A DNA stretch of 64,000 nt from assembly GCF_905115235.1 (NCBI RefSeq), contig NC_051849.1, positions 136,382,712-136,446,711 on the forward strand, given 5' to 3'. Under the pieces are notes generated by a model. That model was given only the letters and a program-made list of their open reading frames with translations, searched no databases and had not been told where the DNA came from. Of the stretch, positions 1 through 12,585 are shown one piece after another. Origin of the DNA: Hermetia illucens (Eukaryota; Arthropoda; Insecta; Diptera; Stratiomyidae). Position 1 is the first letter of the stretch; each line of letters starts with the position of its first letter. The translations under genes and the position numbers were made by a program.

Positions 1-504
1 TAAAATGATAAGAAGTTACGCAATTTTTTCCATTTCCCACGATAGTAGCTAACTTAAATAGATAACCGAATGTTTCGTTCAGAAAAAAGAGATATAGGCA
101 CACTAAAAATCAATTCTTCCCATATTGTTACCAACTGATTAACTTTCCTTTTTCAATCGAATTTTCCAAAATGAATGATTTGCGACCAAATTATGTAATT
201 CTACATTTGATATATTGGTACCAGAGAGCTGATTTGCTAGTTTGATGCAGTTCTCCAAACTAGATCCCATACATAGCTAATATTGATTTTCAATTTCATA
301 GAAATGCGTGCAATTATACTATCAGTTCTCATGTCTTGCTAGGATGCTATAGCTTAATTATGTGATTTTACTACTTCGTTTCGAATGGAAACATCAATAC
401 AGGTTACCATACCACGATATTCCTGCAATTAATGAGTTAAATGAAATGACGTCTTCTAAACATGCGGGGCTATTTACCTATTTCATAAGCTTACCTCCAA
501 AATA
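1..504. other. AT-rich intergenic stretch, nothing recognised
   Basis: No open frame, RNA gene or repeat could be supported here. The stretch ends at the TA dinucleotide (503-504) that flanks the mariner insertion. Confidence 0.6.
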
Positions 505-1792
505 TTAGGTTGTTGCAAATGAAATGTCGGATATTTGAGTAAAATTTCAAAAAACTATAACTTTTATGAAAATTAATTTTATTAGTCAAAATAAGAACCA
601 GCAGCTTCAATGCACTTCTCCCAACGAGATACAAGGGCATTTATTCCAGTTTCGTAAAAGTCTGGGTTTCTAGAGCTAAGAAATTCTTCAAAGGCACTTT
701 TGACAGCTACTTCATTGCTGAATTGTTTCCCCGCCAAAAAGTGATCCAAATGCTTAAAAAAGTGGTAGTCGGTTGGCGAGAGGTCGGGTGAATATGGTGG
801 ATGAGGAAGAGTCTCATATCGTAATTCATTTAATTTTTGGACCGTCATTCTGGAAACTTGAGGTCGGGCGTTATCATGGAGCAGTATCACTCCATCTCTG
901 TTGACCAATCTAGGCCGCTGAACACGTAATTTCTCGTGCATTTCATCAAGTTGGGCACAATATTTCTCTGCATTAATTGTTTCACCACGCTCCAAAAACG
1001 AATAATGAATAATTCCAGATGCAGACCACCAAACAGTTACCATTACCTTCTTCGGGTGAAGGCTCGGTTTTGGCATGTGTTGTGGAGGCTGATCGGCATC
1101 TAGCCATTGCGCTGATCTGCGACGGTTGTCGTACAATATCCACTTTTCATCGCATGTCACTATTCTGCGCAAAAAGGGATTGTTCCTGTTGCGGTTGAGT
1201 AGAGAACTGGATATTTCCATTCGCAGCGCCATGTTTTGCTCGTTGAGTTCATGCGGAACCCACTTATCAAGCTTCTTCACCTTTCCAAGCTGTTGTAAGT
1301 GCCGAGATACTGTCGAATAGTGTACGCCTATTTTCTCTGCAATGTCACGAATCGATGATCAGGGATCAGATTCCACTATCAAACGCAACTCGTCGTTTTC
1401 GATCGATGGTCCTGGGTGTCCACGAGGTTCACTTTGGAGGGTCATGTCGCCTGATCAGAATTTTTCGAACCACCGCTGTGTCGTTCGTTCGTTTGCTGCG
1501 TCAGCTCCAAATGCTCTGCAAATGTTTCTGGTTGCCTCCGCTGCGTTGTGACCAAGTTTAAATTCATATAGAAAAAGTAGACGTTTTTGACTCCCTTCCA
1601 TGCTTTTTTCTTTGAGTTTTACTTGGAACTTCAATGACGATTGAAACCGAAATGACTCCTTGATCGAACGAACGACTATTTATACTCAATTATCCCATAC
1701 CACCAGAGTCACCTTGCGGCAGTTTTAAACATTAAAATCATAACTAACTTCACTTCATTGAAAAATCCGACATTTCATTTGCAACAACCTAA
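505..1792 (-). mobile_element. mariner transposon, cecropia-type, near full length
   Basis: The ends are inverted repeats that match perfectly over 28 bp, starting TTAGGTTGTTGCAAATG at 505 and ending with the complement at 1792. The element is flanked by TA at 503-504 and 1793-1794, the mariner target duplication. The length of 1288 bp is normal for the family. The transposase resembles the human Hsmar1/SETMAR transposase (WVPHEL, CDEKWILYDN and YSPDLSPTDYHFF motifs), which points to the cecropia group. The nearly identical ends suggest a fairly young copy. Confidence 0.95.
582..1601 (-). pseudogene. mariner transposase with two in-frame stops
   Basis: The frame from the ATG at 1601 to the stop at 582 would give 339 residues, typical for mariner. 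The catalytic D,D34D triad is intact: Asp151 in VTCDEKW, Asp243 in LLHDNARP and Asp278 in SPTDYHFF, with exactly 34 residues between the last two. The N-terminal helix-turn-helix part is interrupted by two TGA codons, at codon 49 (1455-1457) and codon 81 (1359-1361). There is no frameshift, and the frame is open from codon 82 to the end, including the linker motif WVPHEL. As it stands the copy cannot make a full transposase, although its ends could be moved by an active relative. Confidence 0.9.
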
Positions 1793-1794
1793 TA

Positions 1795-2746
1795 TAAAGA
1801 CAATTCACTTTAGGCAACGCACATAAAATCCATCTAGTCCGCAAAAATTAAACTATGGAGGACTTGATACCGATATTAATTTTCACGATTGATCTTTGCG
1901 GCTTGGTGTTTCGTTGGAAATGGTTTTCCCAAAAACTTTTAAAAATAGAAACAGAAATTGAGTTAGGGGTGTCGAGGAAAATTTTGACAAGCAATAATCG
2001 GTTATCCGAAAAATGATAGGAGATTCCACTTCCCTTTCCTTCCAAAATTTCTTTTAGATTTCTGACGAGGCTATAACTTGGGTCAGGTTTGATTCATTTG
2101 TAACTTATCCATGTTTAACAGGAGGGGGTAACCAAATCTGGTTACCGCCTACAGTCCCGTTGCTACCACGGCACAAGTAAAGCAACGTCTGGAAAGTGGA
2201 TGAAACCGGCAAAGGAGTCTAAATTGAAATGACATGGGCTATAGAAAATTCGGGTTTTTCCACTTTCTATTTAGCTGGGAGACTGGGGCACCAAGAAAAA
2301 TTTTTCTACGGGTTTCTACAAATGCGAGGGTGTGATTTTATTATTCCACACACCTTCGATCAGTTTGTCCATGTGTGAATTGTTTGAGTCTCATTATGGT
2401 TCGATGATAAGATCGACAGAACGAAAAGAACAGAGACACCGATTGAAGAGGAGAACACTCGTGCTGTATACATCAGGGTCGGTAACTTCCATTCCTTTTT
2501 TTGTTTTCTGGGTTATTGATTCAAACCGAATATACGCAGTAGTGGCAGACAAAAATCTAAGAGAATATTGGTTTGTGGCATCTTTTGAACGTGCAAGGGT
2601 GTTCTGTACATACCTTGCATGCATAGTGTGTCTACGATAGTCTACCAACTTGTTGTGTATGTACGCATGTGACAGCTTAGAAATGGTTGGGGGTCTTCTT
2701 GATAAAATTTTTTTCAAGCAACGATTACAAACAAATCAGTTCATTA
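1795..2746. other. intergenic, no supported feature
   Basis: Two overlapping open frames of about 100 codons on opposite strands near 2332-2717 lack any recognisable motif and look like chance frames. Nothing else was seen. Confidence 0.5.
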
Positions 2747-3475
2747 ACAAGTCGGGAAACCGGAAGCTGGGCGCTTCAGGTATGAAAGGTGTTGTTTGCT
2801 TCTTCTGGGAGTATATTTGAGTGTAGGACTATCCCATTTGTACGTAGCCCGTTATGTATATGCATTTGGCATGTCAGATTTAGCACTTCGGCTTTCAAAT
2901 TAACACGGTACTCTAATTTTGTTACTAATAGTATGATTTTGATCAAACTTGGAGATAATACGCTTCATATTATATTTTATACTACCACCATAACTCCGAG
3001 GTAAACTTCAGGGGGGTTTTACTCAATTTTCCCAAAAATACAATATACTAATATTAACTTAATTTGAACAGATATCGATAAGGAGAGTATTTTGAGGACC
3101 GGGCATCATATAGAGGCAGCTTCATGATTTTTCTTCAGATTTTTCGGTTGAGTACTTTCTGAGAATGGGTCTGTTAAAGAAATCATCACTTTCGACCCCT
3201 CCCACTCCCCGCTTTTCTAACAAACAAATCTAGAAACTAAGACCGGTTTCGAAATACTAATCGAGACCTTTCATTTGATACCCCACATGACTATATTTGG
3301 TGAAAAAAAATTACACCCCCCTTTTACATGTATGGGGACCCCTCCTAAATCTTAACGTAGAAGGATATCACTCATTGCATGTCTGGGGGTCCACAGTTCC
3401 AACCTCACCAAATTTCGTGACAATCGGTATAGCCATTTCTGAGATTTGTTTAACAAACAAAACCTTAAAAAAGAT
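2747..3475 (-). repeat. dispersed repeat family X, copy 1
   Basis: This copy runs in reverse. Its 3' end, AACAAGTCGGGAAACCGG at 2747, matches in reverse complement the end of the full copy at 52563-53378, and its other end holds the AAAACCTTA head near 3465. Shared internal blocks include the segment around 'TTTTTCAGATTTTTCGGTTG' and the 'ATTTGATACCCCACATG' block. No coding capacity was seen. Confidence 0.8.
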
Positions 3476-3897
3476 TTCCTCATGACAATCCTAGGAAAAA
3501 TAATATGCTATTGAAAGTTATATCACTTTTACATTTCTCATATACTACTAACAAAAGGACAGTTGAAAAAAGCCTAGCAAACTGTAAGATGCATTACAAA
3601 ATCCTTGAAAAAAGTGTTGCCTAGCTGAATATCGATTGTCATCGAACAGTCACGTCTTAGCGCAAAACCTAGTTTACTAAATAATATATTGCTTCAGAGT
3701 CAAATGAAGACAAAACTATCCACTATCATCACTAGAATTACAGGTAACCTACTCAGTACAAGCCAAAATATAGCGAACTTCAGATATAGACTCTTTCAAA
3801 GCACGAAAGAGGGGGAGGGGGAGATTCGAGCTGCGATATCAAACTCCTGTATAATCCTATTTTCTGTATACTTAAAATTTGCCGTTTTCATTTTTAA
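3476..3897. other. intergenic, nothing recognised
   Basis: AT-rich sequence between two copies of dispersed repeat X. No motif or coherent open frame was found. Confidence 0.5.
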
Positions 3898-5490
3898 AAT
3901 GTTGTGTGAAACAAATCTTTTTAAAACGGATTCCATATCTGTCCGTCTACCACACCCAATTTACCCGTAAACGAAATTCGACGAGAGCATGTGATTTTTG
4001 GGTCCCTTTACATTCAACGGTTGACATAACGTAATGCGTTACATTAAACGGGTCCTCGTATATGTGAAAGAATGTAAAATATTTTCTTTCCACAAAATAT
4101 GGTCATTTGGGGTATCAAATGAAAGTCCTCGACCTATTTTTCAAAATTGATTTTACTTGTAAGACTGGGTAACACACGGGAGTGAAGGTGCCTCAATCGA
4201 AAGATCTAGAAAAAAACACAATGGTGCATCTATATATCGAAGTCTCAAAATACATCCCATTTCAATAATTGCTAAAATAAAATTAATATTGGCATATTAC
4301 CATATTTGAGAAATATAGTCAAAGACCCCCTTAAGTTCATCCTAGAAGTCCAAAATTTGACATTATTCTAAGTGATAACATAACACAAAAATAAAATACA
4401 TTTTTTGGAAAGGAAGGAAATCCAATTATTATCAACGAAGTTATAGAAGGTCAAAATTTTGCGCTCTAAGATGAACATCTTAGTTTATGGAACAAAACCT
4501 TACTAGAATCAATTCAATGTCTGTCTGTCCGTCCGTCTGCCACACTCAATTTATTCAAAAACGGCTGAACCGATTGTCACGAAATTTGGTGAGAACGTGT
4601 GGTCTATGAATGGCTTTACACATGGCAAGTGGCGTGAATTTTATGTTGAGTTCGATGGCGGCTGCCTATACATGCGAAAGGGAGGTGTAAATTTAGTTTA
4701 CAGAATACGACCATGTGGCTGGTCCTATATTTGATAACGGGTAAAACGTAGAGGACTGAGGACTTAAAATATGACCACCGAAAAATGTAACAGGTCTCGT
4801 TCTCTGAACGTATCTAACCGAAAAATCTGCAAGAAAATCGCAGTGGTGTTCCTAGATGAAATTTAGGCCTCAAAATACATCCTGCTCCGATATCTGCATA
4901 AGCTAGTAACAGCATAGTTGCATAGTTTAGGCATTTAGCCGAAAAACCGCTTAAGTTCACGTTAGAAGTACAGCGACAATGGTATAAACGATGACATCGA
5001 TAAGTTTGAAAGAAATTCAACTAATATTAACAAAGTTATAGAGGGTGAAACTTTTACATTCTATATGAATTTCGTGCATTCTAAAATGTATATGACATAA
5101 CATATCCATTCGGCAATACCACAACAATCATTTATATTTACTCGGGGCAGCCATATGTATGTATTTATATATGTATGCTGATGAAGCTTTGGGGTAGTGA
5201 CTAATTCAGATATATATTTTTGAATATACGTACTGCATATGTACATATGTACGCTTTTGTGCAGGAAGTCAATCGGAAATATGTGTACGATCAATTTATA
5301 TACGTGCATGTATAAACATAGTATTCACTAATAGGCAATGGTTGTTGGTAGAGGATGAGCAACATATTTAACGCTTTAATAAGCACGTACATCTTGAAAC
5401 TTTGAAATATACATATGAAGACATATTTTGGATTTGTAGCTATGTACAAAAGGATGAACACAAGATTTTTCCGACTTGTTCCTCATTTAA
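3898..5490 (+). repeat. dispersed repeat family X, copies 2 and 3 in tandem
   Basis: A diverged, shortened copy (about 3898-4480) is followed directly by a longer one (about 4488-5490). Each starts with the AAAACCTTATTAGAATCG-like head and the CTGTCTGTCCGTC run, and the second ends in CCGACTTGTT near 5480. Internal blocks match the copies at 17036 and 52563. The first copy is more diverged than the second. Confidence 0.75.
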
Positions 5491-8400
5491 TATTACCCAA
5501 CACCTAAGTTTAATACATATTGCATTAAAAAATGGTTGATTGCTTCTTTCAGCGCACAGACAATTCATCAGACACTGCCTTACTTATATTGTGGGAGTAG
5601 CCTGATCGAAAGCGATATCTCCCAATTTTTGCAAGAAGGTATTTTATAACTATTGTTTTACGAGTAACACTCTCAATTGTATAAAAAGTCATCAAGGGAA
5701 TGGCGGACCGGGACTCCCTGAAATCCAGAATAAAAATGTTTCCTAGTATCTTTTTTCTTGCTTTTACGAAAGTAAAACTACCACTGTTTGGAACTTTGAG
5801 CCAGAGATTCGTTGAGAGGAATTTTTCGTATTTTCCATTCTATGGTGAAGGGGCGACGTCATCTCATTGGATTCCTTCATTCATTATCCATCCAGTAGTC
5901 AAAAAAATCTGTTATCAATAAAAAATTCTATGAACTGTAAAAGAAGCTTTGATAAAGTGATCAAGTTATATAGTTATAATTGTCTGGAGTAATGTGCTGC
6001 TTGATCTGGAATTTCTGTAAGTTCTTCTTCCACGTTTCGCTTCAATTTTTTTAAAAATAGTTATTCCGTTTTAAATTTTTTTCAAGGGTTTGTGTATAAC
6101 GGTCGGGCACGTAGACTTTGCTTGGAAACGGTTACACGAAATTGGGCGACATCCACCTACGTTAATTGGAATGGCAAACGAAAGGTCTTGATTATTACTT
6201 TTCGAGGAAAGTTTTATTTTTAATATTAGGCTCATTTAGAGAAACTGTCCAGTCGGAAAAAGTTCATGATGATAGCTGTATATGACATCTAGGTCTGAAA
6301 ATACTCCATTATAGTTGGATCTACCTACAATTAGAGTCTTCGAGCAAAGCAATATTCTTGAATAAGAAACACAGACGCGAAACGGCTTAGGTTTCCGAGT
6401 TAGTTTCTTTTTGACTGGTTCCAAAACAAAATAGTACAAGTCATGGATTTATCCACTGTTGGATTCCCGGATCAAATATTACAATTTTCTGTCAGTCCAA
6501 TTTTTCGATAATTGGTAGCGGTACGCAGATGCCATATTTTTGTGATACTCAGGACACTATCAAAATATTGCTTGATGGAATTTTTCTTCCCCGTTCTTAG
6601 TGGTACAAATGTTGATTATATTCGGTCTCCATCTCAGCGCTTTACTGATGTAGCTGGAAGGTTTTTCCCAATCTAATGCAACTCCGATCCCCTTGCCATT
6701 TAATTGGTGCAAGTCATCCGAGTAAAATACACGCCGAAACCGACAGCATGTCTGGCGAAAGCTTCTTTAATACGGTAATTCTCGCTTTTTAAAGGAAAGG
6801 AAGCTAAATGTACTTATGTTTCCTTACAGAATGTTGACAACCTGACTTTAAAAATTGTTGAATGAGTTTATTTTGAAAAAAAATGGAAGCAGATTCTACC
6901 TTACTTTTTTCTCATGTTGAATATACTCGAAATAAATATGATAGCAGAAGGTTCTCGATAAAGTCAAAAGTTTGAATTTAACATGTTTTGTGAAGTCAGT
7001 CGATATGCCTATTTAAGTCTGTAATCACGATTTCCATCAAACTTGTTCCAAAAGCAAACTCAGAATATCTTCAGTTTACGAAACATCAGATGAAAAGTTA
7101 TTATCTTTATGATTACCCAACAACAAAGCTGGTGACTGTAATAAACTCTTGAAAACAACAAAATCAATGCAGGAAAATATATGAAGTAAATTTTAAGCAA
7201 TTTTCTACCTAATCGTAAAGTATAGAAAGCTAAATTGAAGGAATTTTTATACTAACAATAATAAATATAAAACGATTTGAAGAACTTAACACAAACGTAA
7301 ACGAAACTTGTATTTTTAATAACCAAGTGGATAGCAACACAAAAATATAAACTCGATGAAATTAAAGGAAAATAGAGAAATGAAGCTTAATCGTGCCTTC
7401 ACATTTTCGGGGTTTTATTTATACACGAACAAACAAAATGAAAAATACAAAAACGAACATAGAAAAAAAATAAAATAAAAAACTAATAAAAATGATACGA
7501 ATCATTAGAAATTTGAGTGTTATATCACAAAGATCGATTAACAGTAACGAAGTAAAGGAACCGACCGAACACACAACATCAAACAATTTGTTAAAATTAT
7601 TAGATAAGAACGATTGCTTCAATTGAGTTGTAACCAACTGCGTGGATGGGTTTTGTGAGGTACTGCACGAAATTGTGATTCGCTTGAGACATAATTCGAT
7701 CCTCCCTCAATCATATAAACTTCGTGTAACTCCTTATATTGGATCAAATTGAGTTTTGCAACTTAGCACAAGTCATACCTTGCTCATCATGCTTGAAGAA
7801 GCGTGGCAAGTAGAAATATAAATATTTTAATGAATACGATAATCGAAACATTCAAGCAATTTCAGCACTCGATCGGCTTGAACTTAAATGGACCATCTTT
7901 GTCCTTTAGAGTCCAGACAGGCGAATCATAATTCCATTAGACCTTGTTCACCTTCGAAGGTAAGGCGAAGAGAAAAACAAATTTTACTGCAATTTGCAGG
8001 TAAGAATCGAGCTCTTTTTGATTTTATACGAGTTCATAACCACAACATAATATATCGAACCAAAGTTAATTCAACATATTTTTCCTAACGTTAGGAACAT
8101 CAATGATCACAAAAAATTCTTATTTAGAAAACGAATATAAGAGAATAAATCTTTTATTCTATGAAAACTTTAGGTTGTATCTACAAAACGCTGAGATTTA
8201 AGTGTTGTATATTTGAACAAATTAATACAAAATTGAGTTGAATTTGATTTTATTTAGAGTTCCCAATGTTGTATATTATGTTTTGTATTATATTCAAATG
8301 GAATATTGCTGTAAATTACATAATTATAAATTATTTAGTATAAACGAGAAATACAAGAAACTGATATCTTAATCTACATTGAATAATAAATGAAATTGTA

Positions 8401-8880
8401 AGTTATTTCGAAAAACTTGGGTTTTGTTGAGCAGTATAGGCTTTCTTCTTTTACTTATATGAAAATTCTGAAAATAGTGAACAAAAAAGTTGTCCGCAAC
8501 CGGATTAGAAGGTTGAATTAACTCATCTACAAATATGTAAAGCATTTGCATAGATAGGAGTTCTCAGGATGGCTTTCAAAGCTAACGGAAGGGTTGGTCT
8601 ATCAGACAAACTTGTAAAACATATCTACTGCGGCGGTTGAAAAAGTAGTCTTTGCAAATCTCCGAAGCCGCTTGCAAAAAAACAAGATATGCAGGATTTT
8701 CATAAGAAATCATGCGAAATTGACAGCAACTCAGCAAAATTTACCATATTCCCGTACTTCTATGAAATCTGATTTTTTTCCTTTTCATTTAATTCATTGG
8801 AAAAAGTTGAAATTTCAAATTTTTCCCCTTCTCTCGTTCAGTTTCAACATGCAACAGCAGCATGCATTTTTTTTTTCGTT
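5491..8880. other. long AT-rich non-coding stretch
   Basis: About 3.4 kb with no frame resembling a protein, no inverted-repeat ends and no recognised repeat. Hydrophobic or low-complexity frames (for example near 7419-7637) come from A/T runs. It may hold old decayed repeats that cannot be recognised by eye. Confidence 0.5.
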
Positions 8881-8884
8881 ATTC

Positions 8885-10090
8885 TTTCTTCTTTTTCTTT
8901 AGCCTTTGTTCCGTTCACAAGCGGGATCGGCGCGTCGTGATCGATTGAGCCATTTTATTCTATTAAGGGCCTGAGCTGAATGCAGTCACGAGGCTTTCAA
9001 ACCTCCATCCAGCGTATTAAGCCACTGTTGTTTCGGTTGGCCTTTTGGTCTTTTCCTATCGGCTTCAATCTTGCCGGGTGAATTCTCGTTAGCACGAATT
9101 ACACGACCATACCATCGAAGACATCCACGATTGGTGCAATTTTAGAGATGAAACGTTCGTTGCTACGTCGATCATAAAGAACACCGGTTGTGGTTGCGCT
9201 AATGAGTGAAGCAATTTCGTAACGCATTTCTCCATTGGCTGATAACATTGACCCGAGCAATGTATAGGGTGGTGGACGTTGGATGTCCTGTGTGACAGTG
9301 TCCATAACAAGAAGAAAGAAAAACACCGACAGAGACACGAAGTGGTTTTGATGCACTCGCTACACTTCGAACTTTACTTTTCGGATAGTGGTAGAGCAAA
9401 TTAACCCAGCGCACGACTTCCTCTGGTACTAGGGGTTGTCGTAGAGCATACCAGGAGAGTTTGCGTGGCACACGGTCAAACGTTTTCTCCAGATCCAGGA
9501 ATGCAATGTTAAAAGGGAAGAAATGCAATGTAAAGTGCGGGGGTGTTTCCTTGAGTAACCGCGCAGCGCGTATTGCGTCAGTAGTTCCACAGTTCTTGAC
9601 AAATCCGATTATTTGAACGATTTCCCGAATACCGTTGTCAATAATGCGTTCAAAAGTCTTCATGGTATGAGACAGCAACCGGATCGGTCAGTAATTTGAA
9701 TATTCTGTTCGACTACCTTTGTTTCTGTATTGGAACTGTGGTATTTTCTTGCCAGTCAGCCCGATTTCATTCGTTTTATTGCTTCTTCGGCTTCAGTGAC
9801 CCTGACAGGTGGAATTGCTCCGAATGTCGGCAATGCTTGTGGAAGTGGAGGGCGAACAAATTCTTCAATTGATATTTGCTCGGAATATTCTCGCCATCTG
9901 TCCGTCGCGGCCTGTCGGCTGGTAAGCAAAGTACTGTTCTTCTCATTAACGTCATTCCAAAGTTAAGTACCTTGGTTGATGAACCGCTTACCTGGCGGGA
10001 AGACCGAGGGTAGTATATGCGGTTTTGTGGATCGTGTATTCATGTATTCACAAGTACAAGAACCTTGGCTTGGGACCAGCATGCTATGTT
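8885..10090 (-). mobile_element. RTE-B LINE fragment with internal deletion
   Basis: Minus-strand pieces encode parts of an RTE-like reverse transcriptase. One is a frame at 9199-9678 with AFLDLEKTFDRVPRKLSWYALR, which is the RT block around the first catalytic Asp. Another, near 9780, matches the region just upstream of the RT domain in the larger copy at 47215-50486. The sequence then jumps near 9965 to endonuclease-side and 5' leader sequence ending GCTTGGGACCAGCATG near 10080. The 3' tail is A/G-rich (TTCTTCTTTTTCTTTAGCC in plus orientation). The copy is frameshifted and dead. Confidence 0.8.
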
Positions 10091-10646
10091 AATAACATTA
10101 CGGGGATGCCAATGAGCACTCTCGACCCAGATTATTTATTATTTTATATATTTATATATTTTTTCGATACCATAATACAACTCATCTTAAATTTTGAATA
10201 CAACTGACATTCCCGGTTTCTTGAGGGCTGCAGTGTGGGTACTATAAACTTAAAATAGTACATTATATTTCACTGCAAGGTATATTGAAAGGGGGAAGGA
10301 TGGAGAGTTTTATATTAGTGCTCACACTGTGATAGTGCAGGACCCATGAGGTTGTGTTGCCCGGGTGGCATTGGCGCGTTTTAAGGGAGTTTGGATGATT
10401 CGCCGTTCTTTCGAAGAATCTATTTATCAGGTTGAAAAAGAAATCTCGAAAAATTTTTCTTTGTTCGGCGGCACATTTCTATGCTACGTCCACAATTTGA
10501 TCCTGAGTTTTGGTGAATATACCCGCTCTCTTGCGAAGAATAGAATAGATGCTATTAACTGCACCGCGTGCTTTGCTGATTGCCAGCTCAAGGTTTTAAT
10601 AAAATTTTTGGGGATTAGTAAAATTTAATCCCTAAGTACTCTAAAG
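10091..10646. other. no supported feature
   Basis: A frame of 87 codons at 10365-10628 has no recognisable domain. The stretch lies between two LINE fragments and may be LINE-derived, but I cannot show this. Confidence 0.4.
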
Positions 10647-11335
10647 ATGGTGCCTTTTGGTTGTTGTTGTGCGTGTGTGTGTCATGTTAAGAACTTAGAT
10701 TTTTCTGAACGACTGAACGAAACATTCCTGATGTGGGTGCCGGGGCTCTCTAACATCGCCGGTAATGAGGAGGCTGACAGACTGGCTCGCCGAGGGTCTG
10801 GATCCACAATGGTGGGTCCAGAACTAGCTCTTGGAATCCGACCATCTACTATCAAGTCTACTCTGAAGAATGAAATTACAAGGATTCACGCAACCGAATG
10901 GAGAAATTTGAACTCTTGCCGGCAAGTGAAAATCCTTGTGAAAGAGCCTAGGGCCACTAGAGCGGCATTTTTGTTGTCCCTTAAGAAGTGGGACATGAAA
11001 ACCCTAGTAAGGCTTTTGACGGGACACTGCCCCTTAAACTACCATATGGAAAATATTGGGGTAGTGGTTTCGGCTATGTGCAGCCAATGTGAGGAGGAGA
11101 AGACGACCCTGCACTTTTTATGCAGCTTCCCGGCATCCTCAGATCTCAGACGAAGACACCTTGGCAAGGTTTTCTTCATGAAGAATCTGCACACTCTCTG
11201 CCTCTGGAGAATGTTCTAAGATTCGCTAAAGCCTGCGAATACCGTAGGCGGGAAGCCATTGAATAGGCCACTTACGGGGATAGTACAATGGGCCTAACAA
11301 TGGCCTGAGTGCTCGGAACCGCGGCTCCCTCCAAT
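10647..11335 (+). mobile_element. RNase H-bearing LINE 3' fragment
   Basis: The open frame 10647-11219 encodes the end of an RNase H domain (MWVPGLSNIAGNEEADRLAR, with the conserved NEEAD Asp) followed by the typical C-terminal tail with a Cys/His cluster (MCSQCEEEKTTLHFLCSFP). This arrangement is known from I-like and related non-LTR elements. A short 3' UTR contains GTACAATGGGCC and GGCCTGAGTGCTC, which recur in the fragment at 33640-34235. Endonuclease and RT parts are absent, as expected for 5' truncation. Confidence 0.8.
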
Positions 11336-11970
11336 TAACTAAACTAACTAGATTTTTCTGTGGATAGATCTACATAGATTCAGGGTATTTAGGTTGTGTG
11401 CAAAAGGCTTAGGCTTGCCTTTTGGTTACTTTTTTATATGTTTTATATCCCGGCTACGATATCATGAGCCCAGAACTACAAAGTAATTTTCAATCGCTTT
11501 AGTCATCTTATCAGGACGAGTTTGATGAAGGAGATAATCATGTTGCCGAAAAATCCAATCAGGTCTATGCGTTCTCTTCAGCCGTGAAGGTAAGAAACTA
11601 GGTTGGTCATAAAATAGTCCCATTTCATTTCCCACGACAATATAGAATTGCATTTCATGGGGAATTCAGTTCGATTAATTTATACATATTTCCGTTTACC
11701 CATACAGAGAGAAAAGTAATTTCTGAATAAAATTCGGTTGGGGTAGGGACGATAGCCTTTTGTTTACTAATTATATGATTTATTAATTCACACCATTTAA
11801 ACCGGAGATTTTTACGAAAAGATAGTCCACTTGTATTAGACTATCTTTTCGTAAAGCATTTTGTTCATAACAGCGTAATGTGAGTGTAGTAGTGCGTATT
11901 AATCTAACCTAAAAGCAATTAAATCATTATAAACAATACAATTCGCCAGCAAAATTCACCAAGTAATCTT
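11336..11970. other. intergenic with one perfect hairpin
   Basis: No coding sequence was supported. The only structure seen is the 17-bp perfect inverted repeat at 11811-11855, listed separately. Confidence 0.5.
11811..11855. repeat. perfect 17-bp inverted repeat (hairpin)
   Basis: The left arm TTTACGAAAAGATAGTC (11811-11827) is exactly complementary to the right arm (11839-11855), with an 11-nt loop. A perfect 17-bp match suggests a young foldback element, a transposon end pair, or a structured transcript. Confidence 0.85.
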
Positions 11971-11974
11971 GTTT

Positions 11975-12400
11975 CTTTTTAGAGTGGGGGAACCTCTTAA
12001 CACCTTCCTGACATTATGGAGCAATGTGCGAAATTTAGAACACCTACTCCTCATCGATTTCGAGAATGCTTTTGACAACGTGAACCGGAAGCGTATCTGG
12101 AATGCTCTATACATTCCGGAAAAACAAACGGCTGTTATCAGAGCGAGATATAATAGCTCCAAGTGACGCACACTTCATCGGGGTAAAATCTCACAGGAAT
12201 TTGAAGTTTTTAGCGGAGTCCACCAGGGTGTAACTTGTCACTGAAACTTTTTCGTCTCCTTATCATTCCTGATCTACGCTAATGACATCTGAGTGTTCTC
12301 TCGCCGCGTTGTGGAATTTGGCCAAATGGCTATGGATTTAGAAAAGCAGTCAACAGGCGCGGAATAGTAGAGGAGAAGTGCAATCTTCTTGGGAAAACGT
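11975..12400 (+). mobile_element. RT fragment of a third LINE family (LINE-C)
   Basis: The frame 11969-12166 carries LLIDFENAFDNVNRKRIWNAL, an RT block with the catalytic Asp in LIDFE. Downstream in other frames come HRGKISQEF and GVHQGVTC, which are the next RT blocks. The same family seems to recur at 38300-39600 (SQKNLRSKVGQGCILPP). The piece is broken by frameshifts. Confidence 0.7.
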
Positions 12401-12585
12401 GGAGGGAGTTGCAATAAGTCTCAGCGTACCGATAAGGATAGTCATGGTAAACACGCTATGCCCCATTTAGGAGATAACGGTAACCACATATTTACAAACG
12501 TCATAATTGTGTATGTGATAAGTTATTCCTTGTCACAGCCAAGTTGAATAAAAAATTCGACAAGTCCATCATCAGAAAGTCTCCG

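Noticed and set aside
2332-2717. Overlapping 102- and 107-codon frames on opposite strands
   Set aside because: No domain, signal or codon pattern. Overlap on both strands without motifs is typical of chance frames.
7419-7637. Hydrophobic 72-codon frame that could be a small membrane protein
   Set aside because: It comes from an A/T-rich simple stretch and has no supporting context.
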